From assembly GCA_016464825.1 (NCBI GenBank), contig JAEKNQ010000021.1:43404-107403 (forward strand): 64,000 nt of DNA, in the 5' to 3' direction. The notes beneath the pieces were generated by a model that was not told where the DNA came from, made no database searches, and was given only the letters and a program-made list of their open reading frames with translations. Shown here one piece after another: positions 33,566-47,343 of the stretch (positions within the stretch are counted from its first letter, which is position 1; each line of letters begins with the position of its first letter). The position numbers and the translations under genes are program-made. Source of the stretch: Candidatus Dormiibacter inghamiae (GTDB lineage: Bacteria > Chloroflexota > Dormibacteria > Dormibacterales > Dormibacteraceae).

Positions 33566-34690
33566 TTGGCCCGGCGCCGGACAGCGCTCTTTGAGCAGCA
33601 CCGCGCGGCCGGGGGCCGGTTGGTCGACTTTGCCGGCTGGGAGATGCCGCAGCAATACTCCAGCGTCAAATCTGAGCAGCGGGCGGTGCGGGAGGGAGCA
33701 GGCCTCTTCGACGTCAGCCACATGGGTCGGTTCGAGCTGGCGGGAGAAGGCGCCGCGAGTTTCCTGCAGACGGTGGTCACCAACGATTTGAGCCGGCTCG
33801 AGCCGAACCGCAGCCAGTACAACCTGCTTTGCCAAGAGAACGGCGGCATCCTGGACGATCTGGTCGTCTACCGGACGCAGCGGCGCTGGCTGGTCGTGGT
33901 CAACGCCTCCAACCGAGAGCGGGACGCCAACTGGTTGAAGGAGCGGGCGCCAGCAGGCGTGCAGTTGGTCGACAGGAGTGAGGAGCTGGCGCTGCTGGCA
34001 CTTCAGGGTCCACTGGCCCAGGATCAGCTTCCGGCCGAAGGGGTCGATCTGGACGCGATCCCCTATTTCGGCTCGGCTGAGGGAAAGGTGGCAGGCGTCA
34101 GGATGCTCATCTCTCGTACCGGCTACACAGGTGAGGACGGCTTCGAGCTGTTCGCGCCGGCAGAATCGGCGGCAGCAGTCTGGCATGCCCTTCTTGAGCG
34201 TGGCGCTCAGCCCTGTGGCCTGGCCTGTCGCGACGTCTGCCGGCTGGAGGCCGGCCTGCGCCTCTACGGCAACGACATGGATCGCACTGTGAACCCGTAC
34301 GAGGCGGGATTGGGTTGGACTGTCAAGCTGGAGAAGGGCGAGTTCGTAGGGCGCTCGGCACTGGCTGAGGTAAAGGCGCGGGGTCCAAAGCGGCGGATTG
34401 TCGGCCTTCGCGCTGGGCCCCGTACCATCCCCCGCCACGGCGCCATACTCAGCCGGGCTGAAGAAGCCATCGGCGAGGTGACGAGCGGCACCCACAGCTT
34501 CTGGCTCGACGCCGGCATCGGGCTGGGGCTCGTCCGCCCCGAGTGCGCTGAGCCGGCCAGCCGGCTGAGTTTCGAGAGCCGCGGCACAAGGGCGTCGGCA
34601 GAGGTCACCTCCCTGCCTTTTTATCGGGGCTCGGCCGGCAAACCGCCCCGCAACCGCGCGGCCGTGACCGTCAAGAGCGACTCCCCCTAG
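33566..34690 (+). CDS. gcvT: Glycine cleavage system T protein (aminomethyltransferase)
   Basis: A 374-residue folate enzyme: RRRTALFEQHRAAGGRLVDFAGWEMP, VSHMGRFEL, QYNLLCQENGGILDDLVVY, RTGYTGEDGFEL, LEAGLRLYGNDMD and EAGLGWTVKLEKGEFVG. It releases ammonia from the aminomethyl-lipoyl arm of GcvH and passes the methylene to tetrahydrofolate. The start is TTG 33566. Its TAG stop is the left end of the repeat element at 34687, which separates it from gcvH. Confidence 0.94.
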   Translation: MARRRTALFEQHRAAGGRLVDFAGWEMPQQYSSVKSEQRAVREGAGLFDVSHMGRFELAGEGAASFLQTVVTNDLSRLEPNRSQYNLLCQENGGILDDLVVYRTQRRWLVVVNASNRERDANWLKERAPAGVQLVDRSEELALLALQGPLAQDQLPAEGVDLDAIPYFGSAEGKVAGVRMLISRTGYTGEDGFELFAPAESAAAVWHALLERGAQPCGLACRDVCRLEAGLRLYGNDMDRTVNPYEAGLGWTVKLEKGEFVGRSALAEVKARGPKRRIVGLRAGPRTIPRHGAILSRAEEAIGEVTSGTHSFWLDAGIGLGLVRPECAEPASRLSFESRGTRASAEVTSLPFYRGSAGKPPRNRAAVTVKSDSP

Positions 34691-34982
34691 TGGACCGTAA
34701 CAGCCCAATATGGAGCATCCGCCGCCCCAGACCCAGCCCACGAAGCAGGCTTCGTGGGGACCCCGACAGGCGGGCGGGGAGCCCTGCGGGCGCTGATGCC
34801 CGCGTCTCGGGACTCCGGCGCGCCTCGTCACCCATCTTGAGATGGGCTCCTCGTTGCGCCACCCAATCCTCCCACCCTAAGAAGTCTTCGACTTCGCGGG
34901 GACCCCGGTTGGCACCGCCCGCCTGGACCGACGGTCTTCGAGCCTGCGGCCTGTTCCACACTCGACAGTTACAGTCCACTAG
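34687..34982 (+). repeat. TIR-bounded hairpin element (MITE-like), copy A
   Basis: 296 bp between gcvT and gcvH. The ends are inverted: TAGTGGACCGTAACAG at the left and, read from the right, TAGTGGACTGTAACTG, each preceded by C to give CTAG. Inside are the hairpin CCCACGAAGC-AGG-CTTCGTGGG, the block GGGCGCTGATGCCCGCG, the stem CCCATCTTGAGATGGG, and GAAGTCTTCGACTTC followed by GGACCCCGG. The left TAG is the gcvT stop codon. No open frame codes for a transposase. Copies B and C are related in the opposite orientation. Confidence 0.85.
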
Positions 34983-35003
34983 CAACTGAGGAAGGAACCA
35001 ACT

Positions 35004-35378
35004 TTGGCCCAGCGCTACTACACCGAAACGCATGAGTGGATCGACCTGGAGGGTGACATCGCCACCATCGGCATCACCGACTTTGCCCAGGCTCAGCTCG
35101 GCGATGTGGTGTTCTTGGAGCTGCCGCCGACCGGAAAGACACTGGCCAAAGGCGACGCTTTCGGCGTGGTGGAGTCGGTGAAGGCCGCGTCCGACCTTTA
35201 CGCTCCGGTGGCGGGCACGGTGCTGGAGGTCAACAAGGCGTTGACGGACTCGCCGGAAAGCGTGAACCAGGATCCCTACGGCGCGGGCTGGCTGATGAGA
35301 GTCCGGGTCGAGGGCGATGTGGGCTCGGGTCTCCTGGACGAGGCCGGCTACAGAGCGGTGAGCGAGCAAGCCCACTGA
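35004..35378 (+). CDS. gcvH: Glycine cleavage system H protein
   Basis: A 124-residue lipoyl carrier: [35 protein letters not shown], and lipoyl-lysine Lys60 in [17 protein letters not shown]. It shuttles the aminomethyl group between the P, T and L proteins. The TTG start follows GAGGAAGGA. It overlaps gcvPA by one base. Confidence 0.95.
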   Translation: MAQRYYTETHEWIDLEGDIATIGITDFAQAQLGDVVFLELPPTGKTLAKGDAFGVVESVKAASDLYAPVAGTVLEVNKALTDSPESVNQDPYGAGWLMRVRVEGDVGSGLLDEAGYRAVSEQAH

Positions 35379-36679
35379 TGCCCTACCTCGTCCACTCGGA
35401 CGCCGAGAGGCAGGAGATGCTGGCCGCCGTCGGGGTGAACTCGATGGCCGAGCTCCTGGCCGATGTACCAACCGGGCTGCGAATTTCCGAACTGGAGCTG
35501 CCGCTGGGTCTCTCCGAACTGGACACCATGGCGGAGCTCCGCCGGCTCGCTGCCAAGAACCAGGTGTTCTCCAACCGTCTCTGCTTTCGGGGCGGGGGCG
35601 TCTACCAGCGCTTCATCCCGGCCGCGGTGGCTGCCGTCCTCGCCAAACCGGAGTTCTACACGGCTTACACGCCTTACCAGCCCGAGGCGAGCCAGGGCAC
35701 GCTGCAGGCTACCTTCGAGTTTCAGACGCTGATCGCCCAGCTTACGGGACTGGCGGTGGCCAACGCCTCCCTCTACGACGGAGCCACGGCAGTAGCTGAA
35801 GCGGCGGTGATGGCGGTGGTGCAGACAGGCAGGCATGAGGTGGTGGTCGCGCCCTTCCTGCATCCGGAATACCTCGAGGTGCTGCGCTGCAACGCGCGTG
35901 GGCGCGGTTTCAAAGTCGTTCAAGACCTGAACGCCGTCGGCCACGCGACCGCAGCAGTCATCTTCCAGCAGCCTGACTTCCTCGGCCTGCTGGTGGAGGC
36001 CCCGGACCTGACCGAGCTGGCTCACCAGCACGGCGCTCTTGCCGTCGCCTGCGTCGACCCCATCAGCCTTGCCCTCCTTGCACCACCGGGGGAGTATGGG
36101 GCAGACATCGCAGTGGGCGAAGGCCAGCAGCTGGGCCTGGCAGCCAGCCTTGGCGGCCCCCACCTGGGCTTCATCGCCTGCCGCCAGCAGCTAACCCGGC
36201 GGTTGCCCGGGCGCTTGGTAGGGCAGGCGCATGATGGCAGCGGCAGGCGCGGCTTCGTGCTCACGCTTACCGCGCGTGAGCAGCACATTCGACGCGAGAA
36301 GGCGACTTCCAACATCTGCACCAACCACGCTCTCTGCGCCTTGGCTGCCAGCGTCTACCTCACCTACCTGGGACCCGACGGCCTTCGCCAGGTGGCCGAG
36401 GTGAGCTGCCAGCGAGCGCATTTCCTGGCGCAGCGACTGACTGCGCTGCCGGGAGTGCAGCTGGCCTATCCGGAGCGGCCCTTCCTGAGCGAGTTTCCAG
36501 TCCGCATGTCCCAACTCGAGCACCGGCTGGCGGGGCTCGCTGAGGTAGGCATCCTAGGCGGCCTGGAGCTGCGCCGTTGGTACCCCGACCTGGCTGATGC
36601 CGCCACCTTCTGCTGCACCGAAGTGAATGACCCTGGCGCCATCGAGCGCCTGGCGACGGCGCTGGAGGCGGCGGCATGA
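35378..36679 (+). CDS. gcvPA: Glycine dehydrogenase (decarboxylating) subunit 1
   Basis: A 433-residue non-catalytic half of the two-subunit P protein: PYLVHSDAERQEMLAAVGVNSMAELLADVP, FIPAAVAAVLAKPEFYTAYTPYQPEASQGTLQA, YDGATAVAEA, GEGQQLGL, LGGPHLGF and TREQ-type segment TAREQHIRREKATSNICTNHAL. It pairs with GcvPB to decarboxylate glycine. Overlaps at both ends show a single translational unit gcvH-PA-PB. Confidence 0.94.
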   Translation: MPYLVHSDAERQEMLAAVGVNSMAELLADVPTGLRISELELPLGLSELDTMAELRRLAAKNQVFSNRLCFRGGGVYQRFIPAAVAAVLAKPEFYTAYTPYQPEASQGTLQATFEFQTLIAQLTGLAVANASLYDGATAVAEAAVMAVVQTGRHEVVVAPFLHPEYLEVLRCNARGRGFKVVQDLNAVGHATAAVIFQQPDFLGLLVEAPDLTELAHQHGALAVACVDPISLALLAPPGEYGADIAVGEGQQLGLAASLGGPHLGFIACRQQLTRRLPGRLVGQAHDGSGRRGFVLTLTAREQHIRREKATSNICTNHALCALAASVYLTYLGPDGLRQVAEVSCQRAHFLAQRLTALPGVQLAYPERPFLSEFPVRMSQLEHRLAGLAEVGILGGLELRRWYPDLADAATFCCTEVNDPGAIERLATALEAAA

Positions 36680-38211
36680 AGCACGCGCCAGAGCCCCTCA
36701 GCTTCGAGAAGAGCCGCTCTGGCGTGGCACCGCCGCGCCTACCCGAAGCGGGAGTGCCGTCGAGAGCGACCGTCCCTGACCACCACCGCCGGCGGCGCGC
36801 GCCTGAGCTGCCCAGGCTCAGCGAGCCGGAGCTCCTGCGGCACTACAGCCGCTTAGCCGCGCTCAACTTCTCGATCAGCGAGCACTTCTATCCCCTGGGC
36901 AGCTGCACCATGAAATACAACCCCGTGGCCAACGAAGAAGCAGCACGACTACCGGGCTTCGCGCAGCTGCACCCGTACCAGGAGGAGGCTTCGATCCAGG
37001 GAGCGCTGGAGCTCATGTGGCGCCTGGAGCAGGCACTCTGCGCCATAGTGGGGGTCGATCGGGTGACGCTGCAGCCCGCGGCCGGCGCCCACGGCGAATG
37101 GACAGCACTCCGCATGATCCAGGCCTTCTTTGAGTCACGCGGCGAGGAGCGGCCGGAAGTCATAGTTCCAGATTCCGCCCACGGCACCAATCCCGCCAGC
37201 GCAGCCATGTGCGGGTTCAGCGTGGTCCAGGTGCGCTCCGGCGCGGACGGCAGGGTGGACGTGGCAGACCTCCATTCGAAGCTCTCGGCCAGGACCGCGG
37301 CGCTGATGCTCACGAACCCGAATACGCTCGGCCTGTTCGAGAAAGAGATCCTGGCGATGGCGGCCGCCGTGCATGCGGTCGGCGCCAAGCTCTACTACGA
37401 CGGCGCCAACCTGAATGCACTGATGGGCATCTGCCGTCCTGGCGACATGGGCTTTGACGCGGTGCATCTGAACCTGCACAAGACCTTCACCACACCGCAC
37501 GGTGGCGGCGGCCCGGGCGCGGGCCCGGTAGGTGTAAAGGTCGACCTGGCGCCATTTCTACCCCGACCCACTGTCGAGGCAGAGGGCGGCGGCTATCGTT
37601 TTGACTTTGACCGCCCACTGTCCATCGGCCGGGTGCGCAGCTTCTATGGCAACTTCGGCATGCTGGTTCGAGCCTACGCCTACATCCTCGCCATGGGCTC
37701 GGATGGACTGGCGCAGGCCTCCCAGGACGCGGTGCTGGCTGCCAACTACCTCCGCAAGCGGGTGGAGCACCTTCTGCATCTACCCTATGCGGGCTACTGC
37801 ATGCACGAGTTCGTGGCCTCAGCTGGACGGGTGGCGGACGGGCGCGTGCGGGCGCTTGACATCGCCAAGGGGTTGCTCGAGCGAGGCATCCACGCCCCGA
37901 CTGTGTATTTCCCGCTCATCGTGCCTGAAGCGCTGATGATCGAGCCGACCGAAACCGAGAGCAAGGCCACCCTCGACACCTTCGTCGAGACGCTGGTGGA
38001 GATCGTGGAGCTGGCCAACAGCGATCCGGCGGCGCTCAGGGGCGAGCCCAGATCCCTACCGATCAGCCGCCTCGATGAAGTGGCCGCCGCCCGGCAGCCG
38101 GTCCTCCGCTGGTCGCCGACGTTGGACAGTGGCGAGAACGCGGCCGCTGACCGCTCGTCGCCTCAGGGAGCACCGCGCCAACCTCAAGCGGTGCCCGCGC
38201 CGACGGCCTGA
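36676..38211 (+). CDS. gcvPB: Glycine dehydrogenase (decarboxylating) subunit 2
   Basis: A 511-residue pyridoxal-phosphate subunit: FYPLGSCTMKYNP, GAHGEWTALRMI, DSAHGTNPASAAMCGF, TNPNTLGLFE, YYDGANLNALMG, and the cofactor Lys269 in LNLHKTFTTPHGGGGPG. The glycine-rich loop after it is typical. The last 40 or so residues are Pro/Ala/Ser-rich and beyond the usual family length. With gcvT and gcvH the pathway lacks only the shared L protein here. Confidence 0.95.
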   Translation: MKHAPEPLSFEKSRSGVAPPRLPEAGVPSRATVPDHHRRRRAPELPRLSEPELLRHYSRLAALNFSISEHFYPLGSCTMKYNPVANEEAARLPGFAQLHPYQEEASIQGALELMWRLEQALCAIVGVDRVTLQPAAGAHGEWTALRMIQAFFESRGEERPEVIVPDSAHGTNPASAAMCGFSVVQVRSGADGRVDVADLHSKLSARTAALMLTNPNTLGLFEKEILAMAAAVHAVGAKLYYDGANLNALMGICRPGDMGFDAVHLNLHKTFTTPHGGGGPGAGPVGVKVDLAPFLPRPTVEAEGGGYRFDFDRPLSIGRVRSFYGNFGMLVRAYAYILAMGSDGLAQASQDAVLAANYLRKRVEHLLHLPYAGYCMHEFVASAGRVADGRVRALDIAKGLLERGIHAPTVYFPLIVPEALMIEPTETESKATLDTFVETLVEIVELANSDPAALRGEPRSLPISRLDEVAAARQPVLRWSPTLDSGENAAADRSSPQGAPRQPQAVPAPTA

Positions 38212-38314
38212 CTCAGGTCCCTGAGCGCTCAGGCGCTATCCGGGCGGTTACTGGAGCAGAGCCTGACAAGACCGGGTCAAGGAAGTTCCCTCGCGCGTGC
38301 GCGCGTTCTAATTT

Positions 38315-38340
38315 CCAATTGCGCTCTTCGGTACAATTGG
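38315..38340. promoter_or_regulatory. Inverted repeat with embedded -10 upstream of gyrB
   Basis: CCAATTG (38315-38321) and CAATTGG (38334-38340) are exact inverted arms 12 bp apart, ending 56 bp before gyrB. A good -10 hexamer TACAAT (38332-38337) overlaps the right arm, so a dimer bound here would block RNA polymerase. An operator or supercoiling-sensitive promoter is likely. Confidence 0.5.
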
Positions 38341-38360
38341 CTGATCACCTGCCCCAGTAG

Positions 38361-40511
<2,151 letters not shown>

Positions 40512-40589
40512 TGGACAGCCGCAGCTCAACCGCTGGCAGCTCTCGCTGCAGACGACCCTCCCAACTTCGCCCTATCCGGGCCTAGAGCG

Positions 40590-41591
40590 GTGCGCATAGC
40601 GTTGGACGGCATGGGCGGCGACCTGGCTCCGCAGGAGGCGGTGCTGGGCGGGGCGCAGGCCGCTCGGGACCTGGGTGTCGAGGTGGTTGTGGTTGGCCTG
40701 CCGGAGCGCGTGCGGCCTCTATTGGAAGCCCATCCCCGGCTGCACTTCGTGCCGGCGAGCCAGATCGTCGAGATGGACGAGCATCCGGCCCAGGCCGTCA
40801 GGCGCAAACCCGACTCCTCGATGAGCGTCTGCGCCCGGCTGACCAAGCAGGGTCAGGTCGACGGCTGGGTCTCGGCGGGCAACTCGGGCGGCATCATGGC
40901 TGCCGCCCTGTTCGGCCAGGGCCGCATCCGCGGCGTGGAGCGGCCGGCTCTGGGTACGGTCCTGCCGACCGCCGGCGAGCCTGCGTTTCTGCTCGATGTC
41001 GGGGCCAACGTGGACTCCCGGCCGGAATACCTGGTGCAGTTCGCGCGCATGGGCTGCGTCTACGCCAGGGAGATTCTCGGCCGGTCGGAGCCGCGGGTCG
41101 GCCTCCTGAGCAACGGAGAGGAGGCGGGCAAAGGGGACCAGCTGGTGCGTGAAACCCAACCCCGCCTGGCCGCCTCGGGGCTCAACTTCTGCGGCAACGT
41201 TGAGCCCAAGGAAGTTCTGGCGGGGCAGGTGGACGTCGTAGTCGCCGACGGCTTTGCAGGCAGCCTGGTGATCAAGACCGCCGAGGCCACAGCGGAACTG
41301 ATCTTTCGGAACCTGCGCCGGGAGATTCCGCGCAGTGTCGCCGGCAAGGCGGGCGGCTTGCTGATCCGCGACGGCGTGCGGCGCCTCCGCAAGAACCTGG
41401 ATTGGCGGGAATACGGTGGGGCGCCGCTGCTCGGCATCGAGGGCGTAGCCGTCGTGGCCCATGGCCGATCTGACGCGCTGGCCATCAAGAATGCGATAAG
41501 AGTCGCCAGGCAGGCGGCCGAAACCGATCTCACCGGCCAGATCCGGGGCGCGATCGACGGGATAGTGAAGGGGAGGCGGGCAAGTGAGTAA
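40590..41591 (+). CDS. plsX: Phosphate acyltransferase PlsX
   Basis: A 333-residue enzyme: RIALDGMGGDLAPQEAVLGG, VGLPERVRPLLEAHP, RRKPDSSM, WVSAGNSGGIMAAALFGQGRIRGVERPAL, LLDVGANVDSRPEYLVQFA and GNVEPKEVLAGQVDVVVADGFAGSLVIKTAE. It converts acyl-ACP to acyl-phosphate for phospholipid synthesis. It overlaps fabF by 8 bp. Its place between gyrB and gyrA is unusual. Confidence 0.94.
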   Translation: MRIALDGMGGDLAPQEAVLGGAQAARDLGVEVVVVGLPERVRPLLEAHPRLHFVPASQIVEMDEHPAQAVRRKPDSSMSVCARLTKQGQVDGWVSAGNSGGIMAAALFGQGRIRGVERPALGTVLPTAGEPAFLLDVGANVDSRPEYLVQFARMGCVYAREILGRSEPRVGLLSNGEEAGKGDQLVRETQPRLAASGLNFCGNVEPKEVLAGQVDVVVADGFAGSLVIKTAEATAELIFRNLRREIPRSVAGKAGGLLIRDGVRRLRKNLDWREYGGAPLLGIEGVAVVAHGRSDALAIKNAIRVARQAAETDLTGQIRGAIDGIVKGRRASE

Positions 41592-42834
41592 GAACGGGGA
41601 GAGGCGCGTCGTGGTGACGGGCCTGGGCACCATCAACCCACTCGGCCACAACGTAGACGAGTACTGGTCAGGGTTGATCGCCGGCCGCAGTGGTGTCGCC
41701 CCCATGCAGGGCATCGACACCGCGCGTCTGGCTACTAAGTTCGCGGCTCAAGTCAAGGACTTCGATCCTGTGACTCAGCTCGATCGCAAAGTCGCGCAGC
41801 GCACCGCCCGCTTTACCCAGTTCGCCCTGGTGGCCGCCGGCCAGGCTTTGGAGGATGCGGCCCTCCAGGAGCCGGAAGCGGAGAAGTCCTTCCGCATAGG
41901 CGTCGAGTTGGGGACGGGGATTGGCGGCTTCGAGGTCATGACGGCCGACGCTCATCGTTTCCTCGGCACAGGCCGCATGAACCCCCTCTACGCGACAATG
42001 GTGATCCCCAACATCGCCGCCGCGCAGGTGGCCATGCATTTCAAGCTCCGCGGGCCCAATGCGACCGTCGTGACAGCGTGCGCCGCCGCCACCCACGCGC
42101 TGGGCAACGCCTACCGGATCATCCAGCGCGGTGACGCCGATGTGATGCTGGCGGGTGGCACCGAAGCGTCGCTCTGCGAGGTGGGCATCGCCTCCTTCAA
42201 TGCGATCAGGGCGCTCTCCACCCGCAACGACGATCCGGAGCGGGCGAGCCGTCCGTTCGATCGCGATCGCGATGGCTTCGTGCCCGCGGAAGGTGCAGGC
42301 GCTCTGGTGCTCGAAGATTGGGAGCACGCATGCGCCCGGGACGCCCGCATTTACGGCGAGGTCGCTGGCTTCGGGGTCACCAACGACGCCTTCCACCAGG
42401 TGGCCCCTGACGAAAGCGGAGCCGCCCCCGCCCACTGCATCAAGATTGCCTTGGCGGACGCCGATATCGCGCCCGAAGACGTGGACTATGTCAACGCACA
42501 TGGGACCTCGACTTCTCTCAACGACGCCGCCGAAACGCGGGCCCTGAAGATGGCTCTGGGCGACCATGCCAGGCGGGTCCCCATCTCCAGCACCAAGTCC
42601 ATGATCGGCCACCTCCTGGGAGCCGCCGGGGCTGTGGAGGCCATCGCCGTTCTGAAGACGATCAACGAAGGGGTCATCCACCCAACCATCAACCTGCACC
42701 AGCCCGACCCTGAGTGTGACCTCGACTACGTGCCCAACCAGGCCCGGCCGGGACAGGTCCGGATCGCCCTTTCCAACAGCTTCGGTTTCGGCGGCCAGAA
42801 CTGCACTCTGGTGCTGAAGCGGTACGAGGAGTAA
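41584..42834 (+). CDS. fabF: Beta-ketoacyl-ACP synthase II FabF
   Basis: A 416-residue condensing enzyme with the Cys166-His306-His343 triad in [23 protein letters not shown] and [16 protein letters not shown], plus [15 protein letters not shown] and [18 protein letters not shown] at the ends. It elongates acyl chains by malonyl-ACP condensation. With plsX it forms a small lipid-synthesis unit inserted between the gyrase genes. gyrA starts 4 bp after its stop. Confidence 0.95.
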   Translation: MSKNGERRVVVTGLGTINPLGHNVDEYWSGLIAGRSGVAPMQGIDTARLATKFAAQVKDFDPVTQLDRKVAQRTARFTQFALVAAGQALEDAALQEPEAEKSFRIGVELGTGIGGFEVMTADAHRFLGTGRMNPLYATMVIPNIAAAQVAMHFKLRGPNATVVTACAAATHALGNAYRIIQRGDADVMLAGGTEASLCEVGIASFNAIRALSTRNDDPERASRPFDRDRDGFVPAEGAGALVLEDWEHACARDARIYGEVAGFGVTNDAFHQVAPDESGAAPAHCIKIALADADIAPEDVDYVNAHGTSTSLNDAAETRALKMALGDHARRVPISSTKSMIGHLLGAAGAVEAIAVLKTINEGVIHPTINLHQPDPECDLDYVPNQARPGQVRIALSNSFGFGGQNCTLVLKRYEE

Positions 42835-42838
42835 CTGC

Positions 42839-45373
<2,535 letters not shown>

Positions 45374-45376
<3 letters not shown>

Positions 45377-45589
45377 TGGTCTGTAACGGTTGGATCTTTA
45401 GCAGGGCCGGAGGCTCCGATGAACCGGCGCTCCAGGCCGGAGTTGTCAATGCGCTGGGGCAGTGTGAGGAACGCATCTAAAGATGCGTGACGCGTGCTGC
45501 CGGGTCCCGCAACGCAGGCATCAGCGCCAGCAGGGCGCCAGTCCGTCTGGGACATCGGGTGCTGAAGATTCGGCCGGTACAGACCACTA
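45374..45589 (-). repeat. TIR-bounded hairpin element (MITE-like), copy B
   Basis: 216 bp directly after gyrA. The ends are TAGTGGTCTGTAACGG and, read from the right, TAGTGGTCTGTACCGG: 15 of 16 bases inverted. The internal block GAACGCATCTAAAGATGCGTGACG and the later GCATCAGCGCC-AGCA-GGGCGCC match the reverse complement of copy A. The gyrA stop codon TAG forms the left terminus. There is no coding frame of note. Confidence 0.85.
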
Positions 45590-45599
45590 GGGATCGGTA

Positions 45600-45914
45600 G
45601 TGCCATTACTCGATGTGGCAGGCCAGGCGCTGGTCCTGCTCTCGGCCGGGCTGGTGGTGCTGGTCGGCCTGCTGAGCTTGCGGCGGCTGCTGCGAGTGCG
45701 CCGCCGCTGGCGGCTTCTGGCGGCCCACGGCCGGGCGGCGGCCAACGATCTGGAGCGGCTCAGGGACTTGCAGAGCCGGCTCAGTCGGGACATTGAGCGG
45801 CAGCTGGCACCCTTGCGACCATGGCTCCGTTTTGCCCGCCGCCCTCTGGTTGTCGCGCTCTGGCAGTCGTATCGGCGCCGATCCGCCCGCCGCCGACAGG
45901 TCGGCGCTGACTAA
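45600..45914 (+). CDS. Small membrane protein with basic coiled region
   Basis: 104 residues from GTG 45600: one N-terminal transmembrane helix (ALVLLSAGLVVLVGLLSL), then a basic amphipathic region (RRWRLLAAHGRAAANDLERLRDLQSRLSRDIERQL) likely to form a coiled coil, and a very basic tail. Unknown function. Its 3' end overlaps the minus-strand GAF-like gene by 134 bp, so one of the two boundaries may be wrong. Confidence 0.5.
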   Translation: MPLLDVAGQALVLLSAGLVVLVGLLSLRRLLRVRRRWRLLAAHGRAAANDLERLRDLQSRLSRDIERQLAPLRPWLRFARRPLVVALWQSYRRRSARRRQVGAD

Positions 45915-46506
45915 GTGCGTGGGACACCTCCACGGGTTGGAGCCGGTCTGGCAGGCCAGGGCTGGCAGGCTGCTGAGGCCAGTCGGCGTGGAGCGTGGCT
46001 GCCCGGCTTGGCCCGCCGCCCAGGAGCAGTTCGCTCAAGGCCGATTGAGAGCCGGCGGCGAAGGCTACCCAGTGGAGCAGTCCCTGCGCCAACAACGACA
46101 GATAGCGGATTTCGTCGGTGCAGTACGAGTGCGGCCGGCGGTTGGCGAGGATCAGCAAACCCTCGCCTCGACGTCCGGGAACCCCCACCGGCGCGTAGAG
46201 GACGGCCGGCCATTCGAGCTCCCACTCCCGTGAAGCGGCCGCAGGCCTGGCAGACGCACTGCACTGCGTGACGCAGATCGCCTGGGCCGAGAGCAGGCAG
46301 CGCCAGGCCGGCGGCTGCACCTCTCGCAGCTGCTGGTAAGGATTGGCCGGGTCGGGCTGCGACTGGGCCACCGTACGGAGCCTCCGATCCCGGAGCGCTG
46401 CCACCAGCCAGCGGTCGTGCTGGATCGGACTGAGTGACCAGTTGAGCAGACTCACGAGCTCGGTTACCGGTCCCGGCGACGCCTGGGAAGTGACAGTGGC
46501 TTGCAT
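45781..46506 (-). CDS. GAF-like domain protein of unknown function
   Basis: About 241 residues from the ATG at 46506 (MQATVTSQASPGPVTELVSLL). The core resembles a GAF fold: RRLRTVAQSQPDPANPYQQL, then WPAVLYAPVGVPGRRGEGLLILANRRPHSYCTDEIRYLSLLAQGLLHWVA, the strand-helix end of a sensor domain. The last 70 or so residues lie opposite the small membrane-protein gene and are low complexity; they may be real read-through or an artefact of a missed stop. A ligand-sensing role is inferred only from the fold pattern. Confidence 0.5.
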   Translation of the reverse strand: MQATVTSQASPGPVTELVSLLNWSLSPIQHDRWLVAALRDRRLRTVAQSQPDPANPYQQLREVQPPAWRCLLSAQAICVTQCSASARPAAASREWELEWPAVLYAPVGVPGRRGEGLLILANRRPHSYCTDEIRYLSLLAQGLLHWVAFAAGSQSALSELLLGGGPSRAATLHADWPQQPASPGLPDRLQPVEVSHALSQRRPVGGGRIGADTTARARQPEGGGQNGAMVARVPAAAQCPD

Positions 46507-46725
46507 ATTGCCAGCGTGCTCCTCGGGCCCGGACAGGAGACGGACAAGGCGAGGCAGACGCGATTGGTACACTGCTCCTCGGCCTGGTGAGACCGGTCAC
46601 TGGCTTCCGCCCTCGCCATTTTGTCTAGCCCATGGCGCCAAGCGCCAGGGACGGCGGCGCTGGACGACCCGAATCATGAGCAACACCTCTTCGCCCAGTC
46701 CCTCGCCTCACGCCGGAGCCGACGC

Positions 46726-47334
46726 ATGACCGACTTTCTAACTCAGCTGATCTCTAAGGGTGGCCTGCTGGCCATCCTCCTCACCATGTCTGCTGAGAGC
46801 GGCGGCATCCCAATTTCCAGCGAGATAGTTGTGCCGCTTGGCGGCTATCTGGCGGGGAAGGGCGTGCTCTCGTTCGCCGGCGTAGTGGTCGCCGCCACCT
46901 TGGGTAATCTCATCGGCTCGCTGATCGCTTTCGGGCTGACCCGGCGCTATGGCACGATCGCAGTGCTGCGCTATGGTCGGCGTCTGGGCCTGCACCAGGG
47001 CCACCTTGATGTGGCCGAGCGGTTCTTTGCCCGCTTCGGCCTCGCAGCCGTCTTTCTGGGCCGGCTGCTGCCTGTGGTCAGAACCTACATCTCGTTTCCA
47101 GCAGGCCTTTCCCGGATGGGCGCAGGTCCGTTCTCGCTGATGACTGTGCTGGGTGCGCTGCCCTGGAATCTCGCACTCGCCTACGCCGGGCTCAAGCTGG
47201 GCCAGCACTATCAGCTGGTCGAGCAGTACCTCCGCCCATTCGTGGTCCCGCTCGCAGTCTTGGCCCTGGCCCTGCTCGTCGGCTTTTACCTCTACGGGCG
47301 CCGGCGTGAGATCCCCTCGGTGCCGCGGCAGTAA
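46726..47334 (+). CDS. DedA/VTT family membrane protein
   Basis: About 202 residues from the ATG at 46726, which has GGAG eight bases upstream. The DedA (SNARE-associated/VTT) pattern is complete: ESGGIPISSEIVVPLGGYLAG, GNLIGSLIAFGLTRRYG, FFARFGLAAVFLGRLLPVVRTYISFPAGLSRM and ALPWNLALAYAGLKLG. These proteins are undecaprenyl-phosphate or phospholipid flippases or scramblases in the cytoplasmic membrane. It is convergent with the DUF2127 gene. Confidence 0.9.
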   Translation: MTDFLTQLISKGGLLAILLTMSAESGGIPISSEIVVPLGGYLAGKGVLSFAGVVVAATLGNLIGSLIAFGLTRRYGTIAVLRYGRRLGLHQGHLDVAERFFARFGLAAVFLGRLLPVVRTYISFPAGLSRMGAGPFSLMTVLGALPWNLALAYAGLKLGQHYQLVEQYLRPFVVPLAVLALALLVGFYLYGRRREIPSVPRQ

Positions 47335-47343
47335 GGCTCGAAC

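Noticed and set aside
33564..35003. Glycine riboswitch before the gcv genes
   Set aside because: gcvT begins 2 bp after the sigma-like gene, and the gap before gcvH is fully explained by the repeat element.
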